The notes beneath the pieces are model-generated. The model did not search any database. It was not told the DNA's origin and saw nothing but the letters and a program-made list of their open reading frames with translations. 10,561 nt of DNA from Gemmatimonadaceae bacterium (GTDB lineage Bacteria; Gemmatimonadota; Gemmatimonadetes; Gemmatimonadales; Gemmatimonadaceae): positions 1-10,561 of the forward strand of contig JABFXM010000302.1 of assembly GCA_013361745.1 (NCBI GenBank), given 5' to 3'. The number at the start of each line of letters is the position of its first letter. Positions within the stretch are counted from its first letter, which is position 1. The translations under genes were made by a program, and so were the position numbers. This document shows positions 1 to 8,729 of this stretch, one piece after another.

Positions 1-13
1 GAGAGGGAAGCGC

Positions 14-1130
14 ATGGCCGAAACCGAGCGCGGGCCGAGACTGCGACACTCCAGCGGGCGTCTCGCCGAGCTGGGGAGGTATCTTTGACGTCGAGTCGAA
101 GCGCCGCGCGCTGACCGAGCTCGAGGCGAAGATGGCCGAGGGCGACTTCTGGAACGATCAGCAGCGCGCCCAGGCGATCGTGCAGGACGTGAAGACGCTG
201 CGCGGCTGGGTCGAGCCGTTCGACTCCCTCTCGGCCCGCGTGAAGGGCGCCGAAGAGCTGGACGAGCTGCTCCAGATGGAGCCCGACGTCGAGATGGAGC
301 GTGAGGTCGACCGCGACGTCGACGCGATCGAGGAGGAGCTCGAGTCGTTCCGTCTTCGCTCGCTGCTGCAGCACCCCGACGATTTCCGCGACGCGCAGGT
401 GGAGATCAGCGCCGGCGCCGGCGGCACCGAGGCACAGGACTGGGCGCAGATGCTCATGCGCATGTACGAGCGCTGGGCGCAGCGGAAGGGATACAGCGTG
501 GAAGTGCTCGACCTCAGCGAGGGCGAAGAGGCGGGGATCAAGGGCGCGGTGCTCGAGATCAAGGGGATGTACGCGTTCGGCTTCCTCAAGGCGGAGAGCG
601 GCGTGCACCGGCTCGTGCGCATCTCGCCCTTCGACGCGCAGGCGCGGCGGCACACCAGCTTCGCCTCGGTGTTCGTGTATCCGGTGGTCGACAACGACAT
701 CAACATCGACATCCGCGACGAGGATCTGAAGGTCGACGTCTACCGTGCGTCGGGCGCGGGCGGACAGCACGTCAACAAGACCAGCTCCGCGGTCCGCATC
801 ACGCACATCCCGAGCGGCGTCGTCGTCGCGTCGCAGCAGGAGCGTTCGCAGCACAAGAACAAGCAGACCGCGTTGAAGATGCTGAAGAACCGCCTCTACA
901 ACATCGAGCTGCAGAAGCAGCTCGAGAAGAAGGCGGAGATGGACTCCGCGAAGCAGGACGTGACCTTCGGCAGCCAGATCCGCAGCTATGTCTTCCAGCC
1001 GTACACGATGGTGAACGACCACCGCACGGAGCTCAAGTATCCCGACGTGCAGAAGGTGATGGACGGCGCGATCGATCCCTTCATCGAAGCGTGGCTGACG
1101 CGCGGCTCGAACGGCGACGGGGCGGCGTGA
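14..1130 (+). CDS. prfB: Peptide chain release factor 2 (RF2), expressed by programmed +1 frameshift
   Basis: RF2 recognises UGA and UAA stop codons on the ribosome and triggers release of the finished protein. Reading starts at ATG 14, preceded by GAGAGGG at 1-7 with a 6-base gap. It runs 24 codons to an in-frame TGA (86-88), then continues in the +1 frame from GAC at 87-89 to the TGA at 1128-1130, giving about 371 residues, close to the E. coli length of 365. The SPF tripeptide that reads the stop codon is at about 204-206 and the catalytic GGQ (context SGAGGQHVNKT) at about 249-251, both nearly at E. coli positions. A simple ORF call from ATG 132 would lose 39 N-terminal residues, including the LGRYLD segment across the shift that matches E. 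coli LRGYLD. It is followed by lysS, as in E. coli. Identity is certain. The exact start is very likely, although upstream sequence lies outside the window. Confidence 0.96.
74..89 (+). promoter_or_regulatory. RF2 programmed +1 frameshift site
   Basis: The bases read GGG AGG TAT CTT TGA C. This matches the E. coli prfB site (AGG GGG TAT CTT TGA C) in all parts: an internal Shine-Dalgarno-like GGAGGT just before the slip codon, the slippery CTT, the TGA, and a C after the stop. When RF2 is scarce, the ribosome pauses at UGA and slips one base forward, making full-length RF2; when RF2 is plentiful, termination yields a 24-residue peptide. This is the well-known RF2 autoregulation. The downstream frame continues smoothly into conserved RF2 sequence, so the TGA is not a sequencing error or a pseudogene lesion. 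Confidence 0.96.
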
Positions 1131-2617
1131 GCGAGGATCTCAACTTCGTCCAGCGGGCGCGGCGCGAGAAGCTCGCCGCGATCGAGGCCCAGGGCGTCAC
1201 TCCGTTCGCGTACTCGTTCGACCGTTCGCACACGGCCGCCGAAGCGCTGGCGCTCGCGCCCGAGGGGAGCGAGGAAGGCGCGACCGTCCGCATCGCCGGG
1301 CGGCTGGTCGCCTGGCGCGGCCATGGCAAGACGATCTTCGCGCATCTCGCCGACCTGTCGGGTCGCATCCAGCTCTACTTCCGCCGCGATCACATGGGCG
1401 AGCCGGCGTTCGCGCTGCTCGAGCAGCTCGACATCGGCGACCTCGTCGGAGTGACGGGCCCCGTCTTCCGCACGCGCACCGGGGAGACGACCGTCAAGGC
1501 GGACGCCGTGACGCTGCTCGCGAAGTCGCTCCGGCCCCTGCCGTTAGGCAAGGAAGAGGTGGTCGACGGGCAGACCGTGCGGCACGGGTCGCTCGAGGAC
1601 TCCGAGCAGCGGTCGCGGCAGCGCTACGCCGATCTCGCGGTGCACGCGGAGGCGCGAGCGCTGTTCATCGCGCGCTCGCGGCTCGTCTCGGCCATTCGCG
1701 GGTATCTCGACGGGCTGGGCTACCTCGAGGTCGAGACGCCGGTGTTGCAGCCGCTCTACGGCGGCGCGGCGGCGAAGCCCTTCGTGACCACGCACAACGC
1801 CCTCGACATGCAGCTCTATCTCCGCATCGCGGACGAGCTGTACCTCAAGCGACTGATCGTGGGCGGGATGGAGCGCGTCTACGAGATCGGCCACGACTTC
1901 AGGAACGAAGGGATCGACCGGACGCACAATCCGGAGTTCACGATGCTCGAGTTCTACGAGGCGTACGCGGACTACACGACGATGATGTCGCGCGTCGAGG
2001 CGCTGCTGCTGCGCGCGGCGGAGGCGGTGCGCTCCGTGCCCGAGGTCGCGGCGCGCGTGCCCGAGCTGAAGCCGCCGTTCCCGCGGATCTCGTGGGTCGA
2101 CTCCCTCAATCGCGCGTTAGGCGCGGACGCGATGGCGATGGCCGACGGCGAGCTGCGCGAGGCTGCCCGCCGGCTCGGCGTCGAACGGGTCGAGTCTCTC
2201 AGCCGCCCGAAGGTGCTCGACGAGATGTTCCAGGCGCTGGTCGAGTCGAAGATCGAGACGCCGACGTTCGTGATCGACTACCCCGTCGAGCTGTCGCCGC
2301 TGGCGAAGCCGAAGCGCGGCAATCCGGCGCTCACCGAGCGCTTCGAGCTCTTCGCGCGCGGGAAGGAGCTGGCCAACGCGTTCAGCGAGCTGAATGACCC
2401 GATCGACCAGCGCGAGCGCTTCGAGGCGCAGGCGCGGCTGCGCGCCGCCGGGGACGAGGAGGCGAGCGGCGTCGACGAGGACTACCTGCGCGCGTTGGAA
2501 TACGGGATGCCGCCCACGGGCGGCGTCGGAATCGGGATCGATCGCCTCGTCATGTACCTGACGGAGACGGCGAACATCCGCGATGTCATCCTCTTTCCGA
2601 CGCTACGCCCGGAATGA
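1127..2617 (+). CDS. lysS: Lysyl-tRNA synthetase, class II
   Basis: This enzyme charges tRNA-Lys with lysine using ATP, in the cytoplasm. The chosen start is GTG 1127, which overlaps the prfB stop (GTGA) and gives 496 residues, near the 505 of E. coli LysS. An in-frame GTG at 1091 would add 12 residues lying wholly inside prfB and is less likely. An N-terminal OB-fold anticodon-binding domain is visible around residues 53-90 (VRIAGRLVAW to GRIQLYFRRD). Class II motif 2 lies at about 251-283 (RVYEIGHDFRNEG, then RTHNPEFTMLEFYEAYADY) and motif 3 at about 467-474 (VGIGIDRL), followed by the typical LysS ending LFPTLRPE. A stretch of about ten extra residues (around GKEEVVDGQTVRHG, 141-154) lies between the anticodon and catalytic domains compared with E. 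coli. Two of its leucines use the rare codon TTA, both in the same CGTTAGGC context. Identity is secure. Confidence 0.96.
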   Translation: MSEDLNFVQRARREKLAAIEAQGVTPFAYSFDRSHTAAEALALAPEGSEEGATVRIAGRLVAWRGHGKTIFAHLADLSGRIQLYFRRDHMGEPAFALLEQLDIGDLVGVTGPVFRTRTGETTVKADAVTLLAKSLRPLPLGKEEVVDGQTVRHGSLEDSEQRSRQRYADLAVHAEARALFIARSRLVSAIRGYLDGLGYLEVETPVLQPLYGGAAAKPFVTTHNALDMQLYLRIADELYLKRLIVGGMERVYEIGHDFRNEGIDRTHNPEFTMLEFYEAYADYTTMMSRVEALLLRAAEAVRSVPEVAARVPELKPPFPRISWVDSLNRALGADAMAMADGELREAARRLGVERVESLSRPKVLDEMFQALVESKIETPTFVIDYPVELSPLAKPKRGNPALTERFELFARGKELANAFSELNDPIDQRERFEAQARLRAAGDEEASGVDEDYLRALEYGMPPTGGVGIGIDRLVMYLTETANIRDVILFPTLRPE

Positions 2618-3867
2618 TGCCGCTCGAGCTGTCGATCGCCTGGCGGTACCTGCGCAGCCGTCGCGGCTCCCGCCTGCTGTCGCTGATCAGCGTGATCGCG
2701 ATCGGCGGCGTGACCGTCGGCGTGAGCGCGCTGATCGTGATCATCGCGGTGATGAACGGGCTGCAGAAGGATCTGCGCGAGAAGATCCTCGTCGCGAGCC
2801 CGGACATCCGCGTCCTCACCTTCGGCGACGACATGCGCATGGACAAGTGGCGGGAGACGCTCGCGAAGGTCCGGCAGCAGAAGGGAGTCGTCGCGGCGGC
2901 GCCCTTCGTCCTGACGCAGGCGATCATCGCGGCGGGACACGACTATCGCGAAGGCGTGCAGGTGGAGGGGATCGAGCCGGAGGGGCCGCGCGTCGCGAAC
3001 GTGACGTCGATCCGGCAGCACGCGCTGAAGGGCAACGACTTCCGGTTCCGCGCCAGCGACGGCGAGACACGCGGCGCAGTGCTCGGCAAGCTGCTCGCGA
3101 TGCGCCTGAACGCCTTCGTCGGCGACAAGATCACCCTGCTCTCGGCCTCCGGCGGGCAGCTCAACCCCGTCACCGGCATGCCGGCCGCGCGCGTGACGGA
3201 GCTCGAGGTGACGGGGCTGTTCGAGACCGGGATGTACGAGTACGACAACCAGTACGTCTTCCTGCCGCTGAGCGTCGCGCAGGACGTCGCCGGAATCGGC
3301 GAGTCTGTGACCGGGATCGAGGTGAAGACGACGGATCGCTGGCAGGCGGGAATGGTCCGCAAGGAGCTCGAGGACACGCTCGGCTATCCGTATCGCGCGC
3401 TCGACTGGCAGGAGCAGAACCAGAATCTCTTCCAGGCGCTGAAGCTCGAGAAGCTCGGGATGAGCGTGATCCTGCTGCTCATCATGATGGTCGCGGCGTT
3501 CAACATCGTCAGCACGCTGACGATGGTCGTCGCGGACAAGACGCGCGAGATCGGGATCCTGAAGGCGATGGGACTCCGCTCGGGCGCCATCAAGCGGATC
3601 TTCCTTGCGCAGGGAATGGTGATCGGCATCGTCGGCACGGGGCTCGGGCTGATCATCGGCGTCGGCCTCGCGATGGTGCAGGCGCACTACAAGTTCATCA
3701 AGCTGGATCAGACTGTATATTTCATCGACCATCTCCCGGTGGCGCTACAGGTGGGCGACGTCGCACTCATCGTGCTGATGAGTCTGTCGATTCCAGTGCT
3801 GGCGACGTGGTACCCCGCGCGTCAGGCGTCGCGACTGTTCCCGGTGGAGGCGATCCGCCACGAATGA
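2614..3867 (+). CDS. LolC/LolE-family lipoprotein-releasing ABC transporter permease
   Basis: This is the inner-membrane subunit of the Lol exporter, which lifts mature lipoproteins out of the inner membrane and passes them to periplasmic LolA for delivery to the outer membrane. The 417-residue length is typical. The layout is the family one: a first membrane helix at about 21-47, a large periplasmic domain (about 48-280) with the family signature GMYEYDNQYVFLPL at 206-219, then three helices at about 281-306, 330-355 and 381-399 forming the FtsX-like domain. The cytoplasmic loop DKTREIGILKAMGLRSG (308-324) is the expected contact with the ATPase. The start ATG 2614 overlaps the lysS stop, and a second ATG follows at once at 2617. 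lolD follows with a 4-base overlap. Only one permease gene is present, so the complex may use two copies of this protein (LolF-like) or a partner encoded elsewhere. LolC and LolE cannot be told apart here, so no symbol is given. Confidence 0.93.
   Translation: MMPLELSIAWRYLRSRRGSRLLSLISVIAIGGVTVGVSALIVIIAVMNGLQKDLREKILVASPDIRVLTFGDDMRMDKWRETLAKVRQQKGVVAAAPFVLTQAIIAAGHDYREGVQVEGIEPEGPRVANVTSIRQHALKGNDFRFRASDGETRGAVLGKLLAMRLNAFVGDKITLLSASGGQLNPVTGMPAARVTELEVTGLFETGMYEYDNQYVFLPLSVAQDVAGIGESVTGIEVKTTDRWQAGMVRKELEDTLGYPYRALDWQEQNQNLFQALKLEKLGMSVILLLIMMVAAFNIVSTLTMVVADKTREIGILKAMGLRSGAIKRIFLAQGMVIGIVGTGLGLIIGVGLAMVQAHYKFIKLDQTVYFIDHLPVALQVGDVALIVLMSLSIPVLATWYPARQASRLFPVEAIRHE
3694..3721 (+). promoter_or_regulatory. 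Possible internal promoter near the end of the permease gene
   Basis: TTCATC (3694-3699), a 16-base gap and TATATT (3716-3721) resemble a weak sigma-70-type promoter, 142 bases before lolD. The codons ACT GTA TAT used here are unusual for this G+C-rich gene. The word TGTATATT recurs just before bamA. The -35 match is poor (3 of 6), and the element could simply be coding sequence. Confidence 0.2.
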
Positions 3868-4565
3868 CCGTACTCGAGGCGGTGGACGTCGCGAAGTCAT
3901 ATGTCGGTGGCGATGGGAGCACGATCCACGTGCTCGACGGCGTCAACCTGGGCGTCGCACGCGGCGAGATGGTCGCGATCGTCGGAGCGAGTGGGGCGGG
4001 GAAGAGTACGTTACTGCACCTGCTCGGCGCGCTCGATGAGCCGAGCCGCGGCTCGGTTCGCATCGACGGCGAGGACGTCGCGGGGCTGTCCGACGACGCG
4101 CTGGCAACGCTTCGGAACCGGAAGGTCGGTTTCGTGTTTCAGTTTCATCACCTCCTGCGCGAATTCTCGGCGCTGGAGAACGTCATGATGCCGCTCCGCA
4201 TCGCGCGCGTCGACGAGGGAACGGCTCGCGAGCGGGCGACGGCGCAGCTCGAGCGAGTAGGGCTGACGCCGCGGATGCACCATCGGCCCGCGGAGCTTTC
4301 GGGGGGCGAGCAGCAGCGGACGGCGGTGGCGCGGGCGCTGGTCGTTCAGCCCGCGGTTCTCCTCGCGGACGAGCCGTCCGGCAATCTCGATCACTTCAAC
4401 AGCGAGCGGCTGCACGATCTGTTCGCGACGCTCGCGCGAGACGCCGGGGTCGGGATCGTCGTCGTCACACATAACCGGTCGCTCGCGGCACGCGCGAACC
4501 GGGTGCTGGTTCTGGAAGACGGGCGGTTGGGCGAAGCGGACGTAACGGAGGTCGTCGCGGGATGA
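3864..4565 (+). CDS. lolD: Lipoprotein-releasing ABC transporter ATP-binding protein LolD
   Basis: This cytoplasmic ATPase powers the Lol exporter. The 233-residue protein shows the full ABC set in order: Walker A GASGAGKST (41-49), Q-loop Q93 in VFQFHHLL, signature LSGGEQQR (145-152), Walker B VLLADE (165-170) followed by the D-loop SGNLD, and H-loop H203 in VVVTHN. The FQFHHLLREFSALENVMMPL stretch is very typical of LolD rather than of other MacB-like ATPases. ATG 3864 overlaps the permease stop as ATGA and gives the normal family length. The same frame stays open far upstream through the permease gene, but that extension is not coding. GGAGG at 3846-3850 is a distant possible ribosome-binding site (13-base gap), so translational coupling is likely important. 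L50, just after the Walker A, is coded by a rare TTA. All catalytic residues are intact, so it should be active. Confidence 0.94.
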   Translation: MTVLEAVDVAKSYVGGDGSTIHVLDGVNLGVARGEMVAIVGASGAGKSTLLHLLGALDEPSRGSVRIDGEDVAGLSDDALATLRNRKVGFVFQFHHLLREFSALENVMMPLRIARVDEGTARERATAQLERVGLTPRMHHRPAELSGGEQQRTAVARALVVQPAVLLADEPSGNLDHFNSERLHDLFATLARDAGVGIVVVTHNRSLAARANRVLVLEDGRLGEADVTEVVAG

Positions 4566-5050
4566 TCTGCGATAGCTGCAAGGAACGGGATGCCGTCGTG
4601 CATCTCACCCAGATCGTCGACAACGCTGTGAGCCAACTTCACCTCTGCGAAAAATGCGCGGCGGAGAAGGGGGTGGAGACGAGCGTGGGCATGCCGCAGC
4701 ATCCGCTCGGTCAGTTCCTCGCCGAGGTGCAGCAGCAGGTCGCGGTTCCCGCCGCGGAGGCGGGACGCTGCACGTTCTGCGGGGCGTCGATGAAGGATTT
4801 CCGCGCCGCGGGGCGTCTCGGCTGCCCGCGCTGCTACACCACGTTCGAAGGGAGCCTGCGGGAGCTTCTGCGGCGGGTGCACGGCCATTCGCGTCACGTC
4901 GGGCGCACGTACAGCGCACCAGTGCCGGAGCACCGCGAGCAGGACACCATCCGCGGTGAGCTGCGCGAGCGGCTGCGCCGGGCCATCGAGACCGAGCAGT
5001 TCGAGCTCGCGGCGGAGCTGCGGGATCGCATCCGGGTGCTCGGCGAATGA
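4562..5050 (+). CDS. mcsA: McsA-like protein-arginine kinase activator with UVR motif
   Basis: In Firmicutes McsA is a zinc-binding protein that binds and activates the arginine kinase McsB. This 162-residue protein has four CxxC pairs, C3/C6, C29/C32, C70/C73 and C88/C91, which can bind two zinc ions. After a family-typical region (HSRHVGRTYSAP, 109-120), it ends in a UVR motif at about 131-162 (core EQFELAAELRDRI) like those of UvrB and UvrC. The start ATG 4562 overlaps the lolD stop and has a good GGAGGT (4547-4552) with a 9-base gap. The next gene is mcsB, overlapping by 4 bases, then clpC, which is the canonical order. No ctsR repressor gene precedes it; lolD does. The family assignment rests on the cysteine pattern, the UVR end and the neighbours, all of which agree. 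Confidence 0.93.
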   Translation: MICDSCKERDAVVHLTQIVDNAVSQLHLCEKCAAEKGVETSVGMPQHPLGQFLAEVQQQVAVPAAEAGRCTFCGASMKDFRAAGRLGCPRCYTTFEGSLRELLRRVHGHSRHVGRTYSAPVPEHREQDTIRGELRERLRRAIETEQFELAAELRDRIRVLGE

Positions 5051-6132
5051 CGATCGACCTGTCGCTCCTTCCCGACGGCGGGGTGAGCTGGCTCGACGCA
5101 TCGGGGAGCCATTCGGACATCGTCCTCTCGACGAGGATTCGACTGGCACGGAACGTGGATGGTTATGCGTTCACCTCGCGGGCGCGCGAGGGAGAGCGGC
5201 TGCGAGTGCTCGCCCAGGTTCGGGAAGCGGCGGCGTCGTCCGCCTCGCTTGCGGGGGCGTTTCTCTTCCGGCTCGACGAACTCCAGGCGCAGGATCGGCT
5301 GCTGCTGCACGAGCGCCATCTGGTGAGCAAGGAGCTGGCGGGGCTCGACGCCAACCACCCGGTCAAGGCTGGGTCCGCCGTGTTTCTCGGTGACGGTTTG
5401 GGCGTCATGATCAATGAAGAGGATCATCTTCGCCTGCAGTCGCTGCGTTCGGGGTTCGCATTGACGGAGGCGTACGAGCGCGCGGCGGTGCTCGATCGCG
5501 AGCTGGGCGGACGGGTTCCGTACGCGTATCATCCCGAATTCGGCTTTCTCACCGCGTGCCCGACGAACACGGGCACCGGAATGCGTGCCTCGGTGTTGAT
5601 CCATCTGCCGGGACTCGTGCTGACGAAGGAGATCCAGCGAGTGCTCACGGGGCTTCAGCAGATGGGGCTGACCTACCGTGGGCTGTACGGCGAAGGATCG
5701 GAGGTGGTGGGGAACTTCTTCCAGATCTCGAACCAGACGACGCTCGGACGGTCGGAGGACGAGTTGATCGACCAGCTCGTGCACGTCGTCCGGCGGGTGA
5801 TCGAGAAGGAGGAAGAAGCACGACGGGTGCTGCAGCGCGACGCGGGCTATATTATCGAGGACAAGCTCTGGCGCGCCTACGGTACCCTACGCTTTGCCCG
5901 CAGCCTCACGTTCGACGAGGCGATGAACTACTTGAGCGGGGTACGCCTGGCCGTGGGTCTGAAACTGATCACCGGCCTGAGTGTATATACACTCAACAAG
6001 CTCCTGGTTTTTTCTCAGCCCGCGCACCTGTCGTACGTGGAGGGACGCACGCTCACCGAGAGCGAAGCGGCCCAGGCCCGTGCACGATACGTGCGTGACG
6101 CGCTGGCGAGCGAGGCGGGATCCAACGGGTGA
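5047..6132 (+). CDS. mcsB: Protein-arginine kinase McsB (phosphagen-kinase fold)
   Basis: McsB transfers phosphate from ATP to arginine side chains of proteins, marking them for ClpC-ClpP degradation. The 361-residue protein aligns along its whole length with Firmicutes McsB (363 in B. subtilis). Visible hallmarks are DIVLSTRIRLARN (24-36, nucleotide-binding arginines), MINEEDHLRLQ (121-131, catalytic acid loop), CPTNTGTGMRASV (171-183, active-site cysteine C171 and a phosphate-binding arginine) and YGEGSEVVGNFFQISNQ (214-230, second catalytic glutamate E216). The kinase therefore looks active. One feature departs from Firmicutes: where those proteins carry RDxxRA, the pocket that senses phosphoarginine, this one has AAQARA (341-346), so that control may be lost or different. 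The start ATG 5047 overlaps the mcsA stop. No strong Shine-Dalgarno is seen, which fits translational coupling. An AT-rich palindrome with rare codons lies near its 3' end. Confidence 0.95.
   Translation: MTIDLSLLPDGGVSWLDASGSHSDIVLSTRIRLARNVDGYAFTSRAREGERLRVLAQVREAAASSASLAGAFLFRLDELQAQDRLLLHERHLVSKELAGLDANHPVKAGSAVFLGDGLGVMINEEDHLRLQSLRSGFALTEAYERAAVLDRELGGRVPYAYHPEFGFLTACPTNTGTGMRASVLIHLPGLVLTKEIQRVLTGLQQMGLTYRGLYGEGSEVVGNFFQISNQTTLGRSEDELIDQLVHVVRRVIEKEEEARRVLQRDAGYIIEDKLWRAYGTLRFARSLTFDEAMNYLSGVRLAVGLKLITGLSVYTLNKLLVFSQPAHLSYVEGRTLTESEAAQARARYVRDALASEAGSNG
5978..5995. promoter_or_regulatory. 18-base AT-rich perfect palindrome inside mcsB, HAIR-like
   Basis: TGAGTGTATATACACTCA is its own reverse complement. 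It lies 164 bases before the clpC start. It forces the codons AGT GTA TAT ACA, most of them rare in this G+C-rich gene, and a T6 tract (6008-6013) follows shortly. With its flanks it reads CCTGAGT-N8-ACTCAAC, close to the HspR operator consensus CTTGAGT-N7-ACTCAAG (12 of 14 arm bases), though the spacer is one base longer. It may be an operator or internal promoter for clpC. It is also normal coding sequence (LSVYTLN), so the role is inferred. Confidence 0.4.
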
Positions 6133-6147
6133 CCCAGGTCGCCTGGG
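6133..6147 (+). promoter_or_regulatory. Small hairpin between mcsB and clpC
   Basis: CCCAGG TCG CCTGGG forms a perfect 6-base-pair stem with a 3-base loop. It begins right after the mcsB stop and ends two bases before the clpC ribosome-binding site. It fills more than half of the 27-base gap, the only gap in the operon. No T tract follows, so it is not a standard terminator. It could tune clpC translation, RNA processing or stability, which is inference. Confidence 0.45.
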
Positions 6148-6148
6148 C

Positions 6149-6154
6149 GTGAGG
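6149..6154 (+). promoter_or_regulatory. Ribosome-binding site of clpC
   Basis: GTGAGG lies 5 bases before ATG 6160. It supports this start and shows that clpC, unlike the overlapped genes before it, can be initiated independently. Confidence 0.65.
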
Positions 6155-6159
6155 CCAAC

Positions 6160-8664
<2,505 letters not shown>

Positions 8665-8675
8665 GCGAACTGCAT

Positions 8676-8707
8676 CGACCGGCCGGGTCCATGGACCCGG
8701 CCGGTCG
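8676..8707. terminator. Perfect 32-base palindrome, likely intrinsic terminator after clpC
   Basis: The left arm CGACCGGCCGGGTCCA (8676-8691) is followed at once by its exact reverse complement (8692-8707). In RNA this folds into a very G+C-rich stem of about 13-14 pairs with a 4-6 base loop (CCATGG at the tip). It begins 11 bases after the clpC stop. The following TCTTGTGTGTATATT is U-rich but not a clean U tract, so termination may be partial or help may be needed. It marks the end of the prfB-clpC operon and would also work for RNA coming from the other direction. Confidence 0.8.
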
Positions 8708-8716
8708 TCTTGTGTG

Positions 8717-8722
8717 TATATT
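8717..8722 (+). promoter_or_regulatory. Putative -10 element of the bamA promoter
   Basis: TATATT ends seven bases before the bamA ATG, with only CCCCCCC between. A start site at the usual distance would fall on or beside the A of ATG, giving a leaderless mRNA. No clear -35 is seen: TGGACC at 8692-8697, inside the terminator, is a weak candidate with a 19-base spacer. The hexamer is one of the few AT-rich words in the region, but the promoter role is inferred. Confidence 0.45.
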
Positions 8723-8729
8723 CCCCCCC

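Noticed and set aside
86..88. TGA near the start of prfB as a pseudogene or sequencing error
   Set aside because: The surrounding bases are the canonical RF2 frameshift signal, and both frames code for RF2 sequence.
1091..1126. Upstream GTG start for lysS
   Set aside because: It adds 12 residues inside prfB with no LysS similarity. GTG 1127 gives the tight GTGA overlap and the normal family length.
2583..3863. Open frame that runs through the permease gene and joins lolD in frame
   Set aside because: The segment before 3864 is an Arg/Ala-rich off-frame reading of the permease gene. LolD aligns from ATG 3864, which overlaps the permease stop.
4041..4056. Perfect 16-base palindrome CCGAGCCGCGGCTCGG in lolD
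   Set aside because: It uses common codons (Glu-Pro-Ser-Arg-Gly-Ser), is entirely G+C-driven and lies mid-gene. Such palindromes are not surprising at this composition.
5978..5995. CIRCE or CtsR-type operator in the mcsB palindrome
   Set aside because: CIRCE has GCACTC-N9-GAGTGC, the opposite arm order, and the site is not a CtsR-type direct heptad repeat. Only the HAIR resemblance is worth keeping.
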